From assembly GCF_003026105.1 (NCBI RefSeq), contig NZ_PYNW01000010.1:62001-126000 (forward strand): a stretch of DNA of 64,000 nt. Reading direction: 5' to 3'. The position numbers were made by a program, and so were the translations under genes. Below are positions 45,427-55,626 of the stretch, piece after piece. The notes beneath the pieces were generated by a model. It searched no databases, had not been told where the DNA came from, and worked only from the letters and a program-made list of their open reading frames with translations. The DNA comes from Photobacterium sp. GB-56. Lineage in GTDB: Bacteria; Pseudomonadota; Gammaproteobacteria; Enterobacterales; Vibrionaceae. Position 1 is the first letter of the stretch. Each line of letters opens with the position of its first letter.

Positions 45427-46290
45427 ATGATCCATAGTATGACTGCTTATGCCCGTCGCGAAATTAAAGGCGATTGGGGCACTGCTGTGTGGGAGATCCG
45501 CTCAGTAAATCAACGTTATCTTGAAACCTACATTCGTATGCCTGAGCAATTCCGTAGCTTAGAGCCAGTATTACGTGAGCGTTTCCGTAAACGTCTTGCT
45601 CGCGGTAAAGTGGAATGTAATCTACGTTTTGAAGCCAATATTGCCGCAAACACAGCACTAACCATCAATGAAGCGTTAGCAAAACAAGTTATTACTGCTG
45701 CTAAATGGGTAAAAGAAACCGCGGGTGAAGGTAATATCGGCCCATTCCAAGTCCTTAATTGGCCGGGGGTGATGGAAGCGCCAGAGCAAGACTTAGATGC
45801 GATTAACAAAGATCTACTGACGGGTTTTGAACTCGCTATGGATGACTTCATTGCCGCACGTGCAAGCGAAGGCGATAACATGAAGCAGCTTATCGACCAA
45901 CGTCTGGATGCTATTTCGGTTGAAGCAACCAAGGTACGCACTATGATGCCAGAAATCATCAACTGGCAGCGTGAGCGCATTATGTCTCGCCTTGAAGAGG
46001 CAAAAGTTGATCTTGATGCGAACCGCATTGAACAAGAGCTGATCATGCTCGCGCAAAAGAGTGATGTCGCAGAAGAGCTTGATCGCCTTGATTCTCACGT
46101 GAAAGAAACCCAAAAAATCATCGCAAAAGGTGGCGCATGTGGCCGTCGTTTAGACTTCATGATGCAAGAGTTCAATCGTGAATCTAACACCCTCGCATCA
46201 AAATCAATCAACACTGAAGTCACAGCTTCTGCAGTTGAACTTAAAGTCTTGATTGAACAAATGCGCGAACAAATCCAGAATATCGAATAA
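45427..46290 (+). CDS. yicC: YicC family endoribonuclease
   Basis: YicC (now also described as an RNase acting on sRNA) is a widely conserved protein in enteric bacteria. The 287-residue protein starts MIHSMTAYARREIKGDWGTA, with RSVNQRYLETYIRMPEQF and the C-terminal GRRLDFMMQEFNRESNTLA. All are blocks shared with E. coli YicC. The ATG at 45427 was chosen since it gives the family start; 18 further codons upstream are open but unconserved. The divergent rph gene keeps the usual neighbour. It is followed by a 22-base hairpin near 46308 without a T run. Confidence 0.96.
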   Translation: MIHSMTAYARREIKGDWGTAVWEIRSVNQRYLETYIRMPEQFRSLEPVLRERFRKRLARGKVECNLRFEANIAANTALTINEALAKQVITAAKWVKETAGEGNIGPFQVLNWPGVMEAPEQDLDAINKDLLTGFELAMDDFIAARASEGDNMKQLIDQRLDAISVEATKVRTMMPEIINWQRERIMSRLEEAKVDLDANRIEQELIMLAQKSDVAEELDRLDSHVKETQKIIAKGGACGRRLDFMMQEFNRESNTLASKSINTEVTASAVELKVLIEQMREQIQNIE

Positions 46291-46307
46291 CTCGATAATC
46301 GCTCAAT

Positions 46308-46329
46308 CAAGGAAGCCATTGCTTCCTTG
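46308..46329. repeat. Hairpin between yicC and gmk
   Basis: CAAGGAAGC and GCTTCCTTG form a perfect 9-bp stem with a CATT loop, 17 bases after the yicC stop. It lacks a T tract, so it is a weak or non-canonical terminator at best. Confidence 0.5.
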
Positions 46330-46488
46330 GTTGTGGTTGATTAGCTGCTGCAATTATGAAAAACGCATTAAAGCCAACTAGGCTTAAGCTATATCGCACA
46401 AAAAGATGAATTTTCCAGCAACTAGCTAATTTCAATTATGCGCAGATCATGATAATCTTCGCGCCCTTCTATCACTGAGTGAAAATAG

Positions 46489-47118
<630 letters not shown>

Positions 47119-47169
47119 GTTATTTTGTACAATTTTCTATTCCTAATTTAATAACCACTGGAGTCCTCC

Positions 47170-47445
47170 ATGGCACGCGTAACCGTTCAAGACGCTGTTG
47201 ATAAAATTGGCAACCGTTTCGATCTGATCCAAATTGCTGCTCGCCGCGCACGTCAAATGCAAACCGGCGGTAAGGATCCATTGGTTCCTGAAGAAAACGA
47301 CAAGTACACAGTAATTGCACTTCGTGAAATCGAAGAAGGCCTAATTACTAAAGATATCCTTGATGCTCGTGAGCGTCAGGAACTGCAAGAGCAAGAAGCT
47401 GCTGAATTAGCAGCAGTTAGTGCTATTGCTGGCGACCACCGTTAA
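47170..47445 (+). CDS. rpoZ: RNA polymerase omega subunit
   Basis: Omega helps assembly of the beta-prime subunit and is part of ppGpp binding site 1 on RNA polymerase. The 91-residue protein starts [20 protein letters not shown], and has [12 protein letters not shown] and [15 protein letters not shown], the family core. It lies between gmk and spoT, the ppGpp gene, as in most gamma-proteobacteria. Confidence 0.98.
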   Translation: MARVTVQDAVDKIGNRFDLIQIAARRARQMQTGGKDPLVPEENDKYTVIALREIEEGLITKDILDARERQELQEQEAAELAAVSAIAGDHR

Positions 47446-47462
47446 TCAGGGAACCGGGCGAA

Positions 47463-49565
47463 TTGTATCTTTTTGATAGCCTGAAAGAAGTCGCAATCGA
47501 GTACCTGCCAGAGCCTCAGCTAGAGGCTCTTAGGCAGGCTTTTCTCGTTGCTCGCGACGCACACGAAGGGCAAACTCGCTCCACTGGCGAGCCTTATATT
47601 ATCCACCCCGTTGCGGTTGCTCGCATCTTGGCGGAAATGCGTCTCGATATTGAAACGCTCATGGCGGCATTGCTTCATGACGTTATCGAAGATACCGAGG
47701 TCACTAAAGAAGATCTCGCCAGCCGTTTTGGCGACACTGTCGCAGAATTGGTCGATGGCGTATCGAAACTCGATAAATTAAAGTTTCGAGATCGAAAAGA
47801 AGCACAAGCTGAAAACTTCCGCAAAATGATCATGGCAATGGCGCATGATATTCGCGTAATTTTGATTAAGCTGGCTGACCGTACCCACAATATGCGAACA
47901 CTCGGTGCCCTTCGCCCCGATAAACGTCGTCGTATTGCCCGCGAAACTCTTGAAATATTCTCTCCTCTAGCCCACCGTCTGGGTATCCATAACATCAAAT
48001 CTGAACTTGAAGAGCTTGGCTTTGAAGCGTTATACCCAAATCGCTACCGTGTATTAAAGCAAGTGGTAGCTGCGGCGCGTGGTAACCGTAAAGAGATGAT
48101 CAATAAAATTCACGCTGAAATTGAGGGTCGCCTCAGTGATGCGGGAATTCACGCTACCGTATTAGGCCGTGAGAAAAACTTGTTCTCTATCTATAACAAG
48201 ATGAAGAACAAAGAGCAGCGTTTCCACTCCATCATGGATATCTATGCTTTCCGTGTACTTGTGAGTGATTTAGATACCTGCTACCGCGTATTAGGACAAG
48301 TACATAACCTGTACAAACCCCGTCCTAGCCGCATGAAAGACTACATTGCGATCCCGAAAGCCAATGGCTATCAATCGCTGCATACCTCGCTTGTTGGCCC
48401 TCATGGTGTTCCCGTTGAAGTACAGATTCGTACCGAAGACATGGATCAAATGGCAGACAAAGGCGTTGCTGCGCACTGGACCTACAAAGATGGCGAAAGC
48501 TCAGGTACTACAGCGCAAGTTAAAGCCCAGCGTTGGATGCAAAGCTTACTTGAACTTCAACAAAGTGCAGGTAGCTCATTTGAATTTATTGAGAACGTAA
48601 AATCCGATCTTTTCCCTGATGAGATTTACGTTTTTACCCCGAAAGGCCGTATTGTTGAATTACCTGTTGGCGCAACCGCGGTAGATTTTGCTTACGCCGT
48701 GCATACTGATGTCGGTAATGCTTGTGTTGGCTCTCGCGTTGATCGCCAACCTTATCCACTAAGCAAACCACTTAAAAACGGTCAAACCGTTGATATCATT
48801 AGTGCTCCTGGCGCTAGACCTAACGCTGCATGGCTTAACTACGTGGTGACATCCCGTGCCCGCACGAAGATCCGCCAAGTGCTGAAAACCATGCGTCGTG
48901 ACGAGTCGATTACTTTAGGTCGTCGCTTGCTAAACCATGCTCTTGGTGGCACTAATATTGATAATATTGCTAACGAAAATATTACCAAGGTATTGTCTGA
49001 TCTCAAACTCAGCTCAATGGATGATCTTCTCGCTGAAATCGGCTTAGGTGAAGTGATGAGTGTGGTCATTGCTCGTCGTTTGTTAGGCAATGTCGATGAG
49101 CTCACGCCAAAAGAAAATGATCGTCGCTTACCAATTCAAGGCGCTGATGGCATTTTATTAACCTTTGCTAACTGCTGTCATCCGATCCATGGCGATCCGA
49201 TCATTGCCCATGTTAGTCCAGGGAAAGGTTTAGTGATCCACCGTGAAGAATGTGCCAATGTCCGTGGTTATCGTAAAGAGCCGGATAAGTACATGGCGGT
49301 AGAATGGAGTGAAGACTTCGATCAAGAATTTGTTACCAGCTTGAAAGTTGATATGCAAAACCACCAAGGTGCATTAGCCGATCTCACTAACACTATTGCT
49401 GCGACAGGCTCGAATATTCAAGGCTTAGCGACGGAAGAAAAAGATGGCCGTTTATACACCATCACCGTTAAGTTAACCACACGTAGCCGCATTCATTTAG
49501 CCAACATTATGCGTCGAATTCGTATTATGCCAAATGTCGTACGTGTCGCGCGCCAGAAAAACTAA
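47463..49565 (+). CDS. spoT: Bifunctional (p)ppGpp synthetase/hydrolase SpoT
   Basis: SpoT degrades and, under starvation, makes (p)ppGpp. The 700-residue protein has an HD hydrolase domain (HD motif H72-D73 in LLHDVIEDT) and a synthetase domain (about 200-350, with FHSIMDIYAFRVLV and RVKDYI-like RMKDYIAIPKANGYQSLHT). A TGS domain (DEIYVFTPKGRIVELP) and a C-terminal ACT domain follow. The start is TTG, kept because MYLFDSLKEV aligns with the E. coli start, which also uses TTG. rpoZ ends 17 bases upstream. Confidence 0.98.
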   Translation: MYLFDSLKEVAIEYLPEPQLEALRQAFLVARDAHEGQTRSTGEPYIIHPVAVARILAEMRLDIETLMAALLHDVIEDTEVTKEDLASRFGDTVAELVDGVSKLDKLKFRDRKEAQAENFRKMIMAMAHDIRVILIKLADRTHNMRTLGALRPDKRRRIARETLEIFSPLAHRLGIHNIKSELEELGFEALYPNRYRVLKQVVAAARGNRKEMINKIHAEIEGRLSDAGIHATVLGREKNLFSIYNKMKNKEQRFHSIMDIYAFRVLVSDLDTCYRVLGQVHNLYKPRPSRMKDYIAIPKANGYQSLHTSLVGPHGVPVEVQIRTEDMDQMADKGVAAHWTYKDGESSGTTAQVKAQRWMQSLLELQQSAGSSFEFIENVKSDLFPDEIYVFTPKGRIVELPVGATAVDFAYAVHTDVGNACVGSRVDRQPYPLSKPLKNGQTVDIISAPGARPNAAWLNYVVTSRARTKIRQVLKTMRRDESITLGRRLLNHALGGTNIDNIANENITKVLSDLKLSSMDDLLAEIGLGEVMSVVIARRLLGNVDELTPKENDRRLPIQGADGILLTFANCCHPIHGDPIIAHVSPGKGLVIHREECANVRGYRKEPDKYMAVEWSEDFDQEFVTSLKVDMQNHQGALADLTNTIAATGSNIQGLATEEKDGRLYTITVKLTTRSRIHLANIMRRIRIMPNVVRVARQKN

Positions 49566-49594
49566 GCGTTAAGATACGCACAGTTTTCATCATA

Positions 49595-49620
49595 AAAACG
49601 CCCTTTATTGGGCGTTTTGT
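49595..49620 (+). terminator. Intrinsic terminator after spoT
   Basis: AAAACGCCC and GGGCGTTTT pair around a six-base loop. The T run is short, so some read-through to trmH-recG is likely. Confidence 0.75.
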
Positions 49621-49683
49621 GTATTTGGCAATAAAGCCTTATTATCATTAACCTATCTCATTTGTTTTCATTAGGTAACCTCC

Positions 49684-50409
49684 ATGACCCCAGATCGTTT
49701 TCAACGTATCCACCAAGTATTGGCAACGCGTCAGCCCGATCTGACGGTATGTATGGAAGAAGTCCACAAACCAAATAATGTCTCAGCGATAATCCGCACA
49801 GCTGATGCTGTCGGTGTACATAAAGTGCATGCCGTTTGGCCCAAAGAAGGGATGAAAGTATTAAGCCATACTTCGGCTGGTGCGCGTAACTGGGTTGAAT
49901 TAGATACCCATGATTCTATGGTTGAAGCCGTACAAGCATTAAAAGATCAAGGCATGCAGGTACTGGCTACCAACCTATCTGATACTGCGATTGATTTTCG
50001 TGATGTTGATTACACCAAACCAACAGCGATTATTTTAGGCGGAGAGAAAAACGGCATCACAGCTGAAGCGCTAGCGATGGCCGATCAAGATATCATCATT
50101 CCAATGGTCGGCATGGTGCAGTCATTAAATGTGTCAGTCGCAAGCGCGTTGATTTTGTACGAAGCACAACGCCAACGTCAAAATGCTGGTATGTATGAGC
50201 GTGAAAAAACCTTACTGCCAGATGATGTCGTTAACCGAATCCTATTTGAACGCGGGCATCCTGTTCTTGCTAAAGTCGCACAACAAAAGGGCTTACCTTA
50301 CCCACAACTCGATGATCAAGGTCAGATTGTTGCTGATGAAGCATGGTGGGCAGCCATGCAAGCGAAGAAAATGAAAAAACGCCAACCCGCAATGGAGAAT
50401 AACGAGTAA
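49684..50409 (+). CDS. trmH: tRNA (guanosine(18)-2'-O)-methyltransferase
   Basis: TrmH (SpoU) methylates the 2'-O of G18 in the D loop of tRNA. The 241-residue SPOUT enzyme has the VHKPNNVSAIIRTADAVG motif 1, ILGGEKNGITAEAL and the knot motif IPMVGMVQSLNVSVASALI. The basic KKMKKRQP tail may contact RNA. Its stop overlaps the recG start by one base (TAATG), so they are translationally coupled. Confidence 0.97.
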   Translation: MTPDRFQRIHQVLATRQPDLTVCMEEVHKPNNVSAIIRTADAVGVHKVHAVWPKEGMKVLSHTSAGARNWVELDTHDSMVEAVQALKDQGMQVLATNLSDTAIDFRDVDYTKPTAIILGGEKNGITAEALAMADQDIIIPMVGMVQSLNVSVASALILYEAQRQRQNAGMYEREKTLLPDDVVNRILFERGHPVLAKVAQQKGLPYPQLDDQGQIVADEAWWAAMQAKKMKKRQPAMENNE

Positions 50410-52490
50410 TGAGCGGACAACTCCTCAATGCTATTTCGCTAGCTGAACTCTCTGGCGTTGGAGCAAAAATGGCAGAGAAACTGGAAAAGATTGGGCTCCA
50501 TAATGTCCAAGATTTACTGTTTCACTTACCATTGCGCTATGAGGATCGCACTCGTATTTGGCCTATCAATCGAGCCATGCCAGGGCAACACTTGACCGTT
50601 CAAGGTGAAGTCCACCATACCAGTATTACTTTTGGTAAACGTAAAATGCTGGCAGTAAAAATTGGAGACGGCACAGGCTCTGTTACGCTGCGCTTTTTTA
50701 ATTTCAATGCAGCAATGAAAAATAGCTTTGCTGAAGGTAAACAAGTTAAGGCTTACGGCGAAATCAAAGGCAGTAAATTCGGTCTTGAGATCATTCATCC
50801 GGATTACCGTATTTTCTCAGAGCCGACCGAGCTTAGTGTTGAAGAAACCTTAACACCAGTATATCCAACCACTGATGGCTTACGTCAACTGACCCTGCGT
50901 AACCTAACCGACCAAGCGCTCAACTTGCTCGATAAGGCCGCGGTGACAGAACTACTGCCGGAAGGTTTATACGACCGTCAAATGACGCTTGCACAGGCAT
51001 TACGTGCGATGCATCGTCCAACACCTGATATCTCACTAGATCAATTAGAAGCAGGTAAGCATCCTGCTCAACACCGGTTAATTTTAGAAGAATTGTTGGC
51101 GCAAAATTTATCGATGTTGGCATTGCGCAGCAAAGGACAACAACATAGTGCTTGGCCACTTGCCGCGAAAGATTCATTAAAGCAGCAACTGCTCGATAGT
51201 CTGCCGTTCACTCCAACAGGTGCGCAGCAACGTGTTGTCGCTGACATTGAAACCGATCTTATTAAGCCGCAACCAATGATGCGTTTAGTTCAAGGGGATG
51301 TTGGCTCAGGTAAAACCTTAGTTGCCGCTCTTGCCGCCCTACGCGCCATCGAACATGGCTTTCAAGTCGCCTTAATGGCACCAACGGAATTACTGGCAGA
51401 GCAACATGCCATCAACTTTGCCAACTGGCTTAATCCTATGGGTATTCAGGTTGGCTGGATGGCAGGTAAGTTGAAAGGCAAAGCGCGCGAAACGGAACTT
51501 GCCCGTATTGCGAGTGGTGAAGTGAAGATGGTGGTCGGCACGCATGCCTTATTCCAAGACCACGTTAAATTTGAAAATTTAGCACTCGTTATCATCGATG
51601 AACAACACCGATTTGGTGTCCATCAGCGTTTAGAGCTACGAGAAAAAGGGGCCAATGAGGGTCGCTACCCACATCAGTTAGTCATGACGGCAACCCCGAT
51701 TCCACGTACTCTTGCCATGACAGCTTATGCCGATATGGATACCTCGGTCATTGATGAACTGCCCCCCGGCCGAACACCGATCCAAACTGTTGCCTTACCC
51801 GATGCCCGTCGCCCTGAAATTATCGAGCGTATTCGATCAGCTTGCATTAATGAAGGACGCCAAGCCTATTGGGTATGTACCTTGATTGATGAATCAGAAG
51901 TGTTGGAAGCCCAAGCCGCCTCAGATACTGCCGATGAACTGACGGGTTTACTGCCTGATTTAAAAATTGGTTTAGTACACGGACGAATGAAAGCCGCAGA
52001 AAAACAAGCGGTGATGGCAAGTTTCAAAGCTGGTGAGCTGAATTTGTTAGTTGCCACAACCGTGATTGAAGTCGGAGTGGATGTACCCAATGCCAGTTTA
52101 ATGGTGATTGAAAACCCTGAACGATTAGGCTTAGCGCAGCTCCACCAGCTACGTGGACGTGTCGGTCGAGGAAAAGTTGCGAGTCACTGTGTATTGCTTT
52201 ATCACGCCCCCCTGTCTAAAACCGCACAAAAGCGTTTAGGGGTATTACGTCAAAGTAGTGATGGTTTTGTGATCGCCCAACGAGATTTAGAAATTCGTGG
52301 CCCAGGTGAATTATTAGGTACCAAACAAACCGGTATTGCTGAATTTAAGGTCGCCGATCTGATCCGTGACCAATACATGATCCCACAAGTGCAAAAGCTG
52401 GCTCGCTATATTCATGACAGTTACCCCGATAACGCCAAAGCCATCATTGATCGTTGGCTAGGACAACGAGAAAACTACTCAAACGCTTAG
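50409..52490 (+). CDS. recG: ATP-dependent DNA helicase RecG
   Basis: RecG is a monomeric dsDNA translocase that remodels stalled forks and branches Holliday junctions. The 693-residue protein has an N-terminal wedge/OB part (about 1-190), then the Walker A VQGDVGSGKTLVAAL, DEQH-type motif II (IIDEQHRFGVHQRLELREKG), MTATPIPRTLAMTAY and the motif VI region RLGLAQLHQLRGRVGRG. The C-terminal TRG region (ELLGTKQTGIAEFKVADL) is complete. Confidence 0.98.
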   Translation: MSGQLLNAISLAELSGVGAKMAEKLEKIGLHNVQDLLFHLPLRYEDRTRIWPINRAMPGQHLTVQGEVHHTSITFGKRKMLAVKIGDGTGSVTLRFFNFNAAMKNSFAEGKQVKAYGEIKGSKFGLEIIHPDYRIFSEPTELSVEETLTPVYPTTDGLRQLTLRNLTDQALNLLDKAAVTELLPEGLYDRQMTLAQALRAMHRPTPDISLDQLEAGKHPAQHRLILEELLAQNLSMLALRSKGQQHSAWPLAAKDSLKQQLLDSLPFTPTGAQQRVVADIETDLIKPQPMMRLVQGDVGSGKTLVAALAALRAIEHGFQVALMAPTELLAEQHAINFANWLNPMGIQVGWMAGKLKGKARETELARIASGEVKMVVGTHALFQDHVKFENLALVIIDEQHRFGVHQRLELREKGANEGRYPHQLVMTATPIPRTLAMTAYADMDTSVIDELPPGRTPIQTVALPDARRPEIIERIRSACINEGRQAYWVCTLIDESEVLEAQAASDTADELTGLLPDLKIGLVHGRMKAAEKQAVMASFKAGELNLLVATTVIEVGVDVPNASLMVIENPERLGLAQLHQLRGRVGRGKVASHCVLLYHAPLSKTAQKRLGVLRQSSDGFVIAQRDLEIRGPGELLGTKQTGIAEFKVADLIRDQYMIPQVQKLARYIHDSYPDNAKAIIDRWLGQRENYSNA

Positions 52491-52514
52491 TTATTGGTTA
52501 AGTACAAATACAAC

Positions 52515-52549
52515 AAAGCCCACATTACCGCGCGGTAATGTGGGCTTTT
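52515..52549. terminator. Bidirectional terminator between recG and envZ
   Basis: AAAGCCCACATTACCG pairs with its reverse complement CGGTAATGTGGGCTTT with only CG between the arms, forming a very long stem with A/T flanks that can serve the two convergent genes. Confidence 0.92.
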
Positions 52550-52560
52550 CATTTGCTGAC

Positions 52561-53892
52561 TTACTTCATTTTATGTAGTGGTAACGTCACTTCAACGCGT
52601 AAACCACCTTCGCTGCGGTTACGCACTAAAATAACACCATCATGCTGATCAACAATACGCTTTACAATCGCAAGTCCTAATCCTGTCCCTTCCGCTTCAC
52701 TACCGCGAGCGGAATCACCACGCGTAAGGGGTTGGAACATCTTAGTGACCTGATCAGGCGCAATACCCGGCCCATCGTCTTCAACACAGAACCATACCGA
52801 TTTACGATCAGCAGAAGCCCCACTCGAGATCTTCACCCAACCCTTACCATAGCGCTGCGCGTTCACCACAAGATTGGCTACCGCACGTTTAAGCGCAACT
52901 GCGTTTGCTGACACCGAACCTGGGATCTCACCGAGTTGCTGATCAATTGTTTTACCGTAACTGCCTTCAGTATGCGCAACATCAATCAACAAGGTATTCA
53001 GATCAAGATCTTCTTCTTCCTGCTTCTTGGTCGATTTTAGATAATCCATAAACTGACTAATGATCGCGTTACACTCTTCGGTATCAGTGATCATCGATTC
53101 CGCTAAATAACTATCTTCAGGTGACATCATTTCTGTAGCCAGACGAATACGGGTTAATGGTGTACGTAAGTCGTGGCTGACGCCTGCCATTAACAGTGCG
53201 CGATCGTCTTCTAGCTGTTTAATGCCCTGTGACATCTGATTGAAGGCTTTGGTGACTGAGCGAATTTCAGAGGCACCTTGCTCAGGAAGTTGTGGCGGCG
53301 TTTCACCACGTCCCACCATAAGTGCAGCCTGTTCCAATTCCATTAATGGACGGTTTTGGATCCGAATGAATAACCAGCCGCCAGCAATCACAAGAAAGGC
53401 AATGATCAGGCTATAGCGAAATAGCGGCGCAAAGTCTTCTTCTTGCAGCTCGGATAACGGGACCCGCATTAAGAAATTCGGCATCGCATCGGTTTTTAGC
53501 CACAGCACATAACTGTCAGCACCGAGCAATAAACGCACATCGGTTGGCGAACCAAGATCTTTGGTCATCTGCTCACTGAGATAACCGATATGCATCGCAT
53601 CATGGAAAGGTTTGGCCGCTTCACTACCAGGCGCGACTAAGGTGAGACCTAACTCTTCTAATAGTTTACGACGAAGAGGACGGTCAAGGTGTACACATTG
53701 ATCATCCGGCATCACCAATTCATCGTTAAGCATCAATTTTACTTCATAAGATAAAATGCGGTTGAATTGCTGAATACTGGGTAATAAGGCGTAATTAACT
53801 ATGGTCAGATACGAAAAAATCTGGCTTGCGATAAGCAAGCCAGCTAATAGGATTAACGTTCGACCAAATGTGCTTTTTGGCGATAAACGCAT
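52561..53892 (-). CDS. envZ: Osmolarity sensor histidine kinase EnvZ
   Basis: EnvZ is an inner-membrane kinase/phosphatase for OmpR that responds to osmolarity and pH. The 443-residue protein has a first membrane helix (about 12-32), a periplasmic part of roughly 130 residues, a second helix (about 158-176), a HAMP domain, the H box [21 protein letters not shown], and the N, G1 and G2 boxes [19 protein letters not shown] and GTGLGLAIV. It follows ompR by three bases. Confidence 0.97.
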   Translation of the reverse strand: MRLSPKSTFGRTLILLAGLLIASQIFSYLTIVNYALLPSIQQFNRILSYEVKLMLNDELVMPDDQCVHLDRPLRRKLLEELGLTLVAPGSEAAKPFHDAMHIGYLSEQMTKDLGSPTDVRLLLGADSYVLWLKTDAMPNFLMRVPLSELQEEDFAPLFRYSLIIAFLVIAGGWLFIRIQNRPLMELEQAALMVGRGETPPQLPEQGASEIRSVTKAFNQMSQGIKQLEDDRALLMAGVSHDLRTPLTRIRLATEMMSPEDSYLAESMITDTEECNAIISQFMDYLKSTKKQEEEDLDLNTLLIDVAHTEGSYGKTIDQQLGEIPGSVSANAVALKRAVANLVVNAQRYGKGWVKISSGASADRKSVWFCVEDDGPGIAPDQVTKMFQPLTRGDSARGSEAEGTGLGLAIVKRIVDQHDGVILVRNRSEGGLRVEVTLPLHKMK

Positions 53893-53895
53893 GGC

Positions 53896-54615
53896 TTACG
53901 CCTCGCGACCATCAGGAACGAAGACGTAACCTAAACCCCACACTGTTTGGATATAACGTGGACGGCTTGGATCTTCTTCAACCATACGACGTAAACGTGA
54001 GATTTGTACGTCGATAGAACGCTCCATTGCAGAATACTCACGACCACGCGCCATATTCATCAACTTATCACGTGACATCGGCTCACGGGCATTAGTAACC
54101 AATGCTTTTAATACCGCAAACTCACCAGACGTTAATGGCATAGGAACATCGCCACGGAACATTTCACGGGTACCTAAGTTTAAACGGAATTCGCCAAATT
54201 CAATCATCTTACTATCAACACTCGGTGCGCCCGGTGCTTCAATTGTTTGACGACGTAGTACCGCACGAATACGCGCTAACAGCTCTCGAGGGTTAAACGG
54301 TTTAGGCAGATAATCATCAGCGCCCACTTCAAGACCAACAATGCGATCAACCTCATCACCTTTTGCTGTTAGCATCAAAATAGGTAACATGTTATTGGCA
54401 TTACGTAAGCGACGACAAATTGATAAGCCATCTTCACCTGGTAGCATTAAATCTAACACCATTAGATGAAACGTTTCGCGGGCTAATAGACGATCCATTT
54501 GCTCGCCATTTGCCACACTTCGAACCTGAAATCCTTGCTCAGATAAATAACGTTCTAATAGCGCGCGTAAGCGCATGTCATCATCAACAACCAGAATTTT
54601 GTAATTTTCTTGCAT
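53896..54615 (-). CDS. ompR: Osmolarity response regulator OmpR
   Basis: OmpR controls porin and other envelope genes after phosphorylation by EnvZ. The 239-residue protein has the receiver residues DDD at 11-13, the phosphorylated D55 in MVLDLMLPGEDG and KPF at about 105. A C-terminal winged helix contains SRDKLMNMARGREYSAMERS and the wing WGLGYVFVPDG. ompR and envZ are one transcript, divergent from greB as in E. coli. Confidence 0.98.
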   Translation of the reverse strand: MQENYKILVVDDDMRLRALLERYLSEQGFQVRSVANGEQMDRLLARETFHLMVLDLMLPGEDGLSICRRLRNANNMLPILMLTAKGDEVDRIVGLEVGADDYLPKPFNPRELLARIRAVLRRQTIEAPGAPSVDSKMIEFGEFRLNLGTREMFRGDVPMPLTSGEFAVLKALVTNAREPMSRDKLMNMARGREYSAMERSIDVQISRLRRMVEEDPSRPRYIQTVWGLGYVFVPDGREA

Positions 54616-54980
54616 AATCCACCTTCAGCGGTCGAGGTCTTGAGCTTTTGCCGTAGTGTACGTCAGCTCACTAAACAGACTCAGAATTTCCTGCGTTTTT
54701 TTCAGGCAAATATGTAACAGAGTATGTATATTCGTTTTATGCGCCAGATAAGCGCCTGAGTCAATTAAGTAATTATAAAAAAGCTAAAATGAAGTGAAAA
54801 CTAGGGTTGCACTCTGTTTTATCTTGGTGAAAAGACACCTGCTCTCTGTTATATCTCATCTTTAATTTCTACATAATTTGAAACTTACCGCGACAATTTA
54901 TTATTGCGCTTATTGACCCATCCGTCTAAGCGTTAGATCATCGCCCCATTCCTCGTTCACGTCATGTTATAAGGATAGCT
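54616..54980. other. ompR-greB divergent intergenic region
   Basis: About 365 AT-rich bases lie between divergent genes. A weak promoter for greB could be TTGAAA at 54878 with TATTAT at 54899 (15-base spacing). No open frame, repeat or confident regulator site was seen. A GGATAG-type ribosome-binding site precedes greB. Confidence 0.45.
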
Positions 54981-55463
54981 ATGAGAACCAACCTGGTGAC
55001 GCGTGAAGGTTACAATAAATTAAAAAAAGAACTTGATTTCCTATGGCGTGAAGATCGCCCTGAAGTGACCAAGAAAGTCACTTGGGCTGCCAGTCTGGGT
55101 GATAGATCTGAAAATGCCGACTACCAATACAATAAAAAACGCTTGCGTGAAATTGACCGTCGCGTCCGCTTTCTACGTAAACGCTTAGATGTATTAAAGG
55201 TGATTGATTACTCCCCGCAACAAGATGGCAAAGTCTTCTTTGGTGCTTGGGTGGAAATTGAAAATGAAGCGGGAGAAACAAAGACCTTTCGCATCGTTGG
55301 TCCTGACGAAATTTATGGCAGAAACGACTATATCTCAATTGATTCTCCCATGGCGCGGGCACTACTCAGCAAAGAAGTCGATGATGATATTGTCGTTACC
55401 ACTCCGCTTGGCAAGAAAGAATGGTTTATCAATGAAATCCGCTACGACACCGACATTGAGTAA
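54981..55463 (+). CDS. greB: Transcript cleavage factor GreB
   Basis: GreB rescues backtracked RNA polymerase by stimulating cleavage of the nascent RNA in the secondary channel. The 160-residue protein has the N-terminal coiled coil with its basic patch (TREGYNKLKKELDFLWREDR ...) and the tip acidic residues in SLGDRSENADYQYNKKRLRE. The C-terminal domain has FRIVGPDEI and the SPMARALLSKEVDDDI segment. The length and the long basic finger separate it from GreA. Confidence 0.97.
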   Translation: MRTNLVTREGYNKLKKELDFLWREDRPEVTKKVTWAASLGDRSENADYQYNKKRLREIDRRVRFLRKRLDVLKVIDYSPQQDGKVFFGAWVEIENEAGETKTFRIVGPDEIYGRNDYISIDSPMARALLSKEVDDDIVVTTPLGKKEWFINEIRYDTDIE

Positions 55464-55488
55464 TTAAATCATCATTACTGCATACGAT

Positions 55489-55521
55489 AGAAGCCGTTCG
55501 TTATGTACACGGCTTCTTTTC
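55489..55521 (+). terminator. Intrinsic terminator after greB
   Basis: AGAAGCCG pairs with CGGCTTCT across a 13-base loop and is followed by TTTT, 25 bases after the greB stop. Confidence 0.8.
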
Positions 55522-55626
55522 CGATCTTTTTTCTGCTCACTGACACACTCTTAACATCGGTAAACTTGCCACTCTCATCGGGAGACGTAGAATGTAAGCT
55601 TAACGATAAACAAGAGATACCTACGG

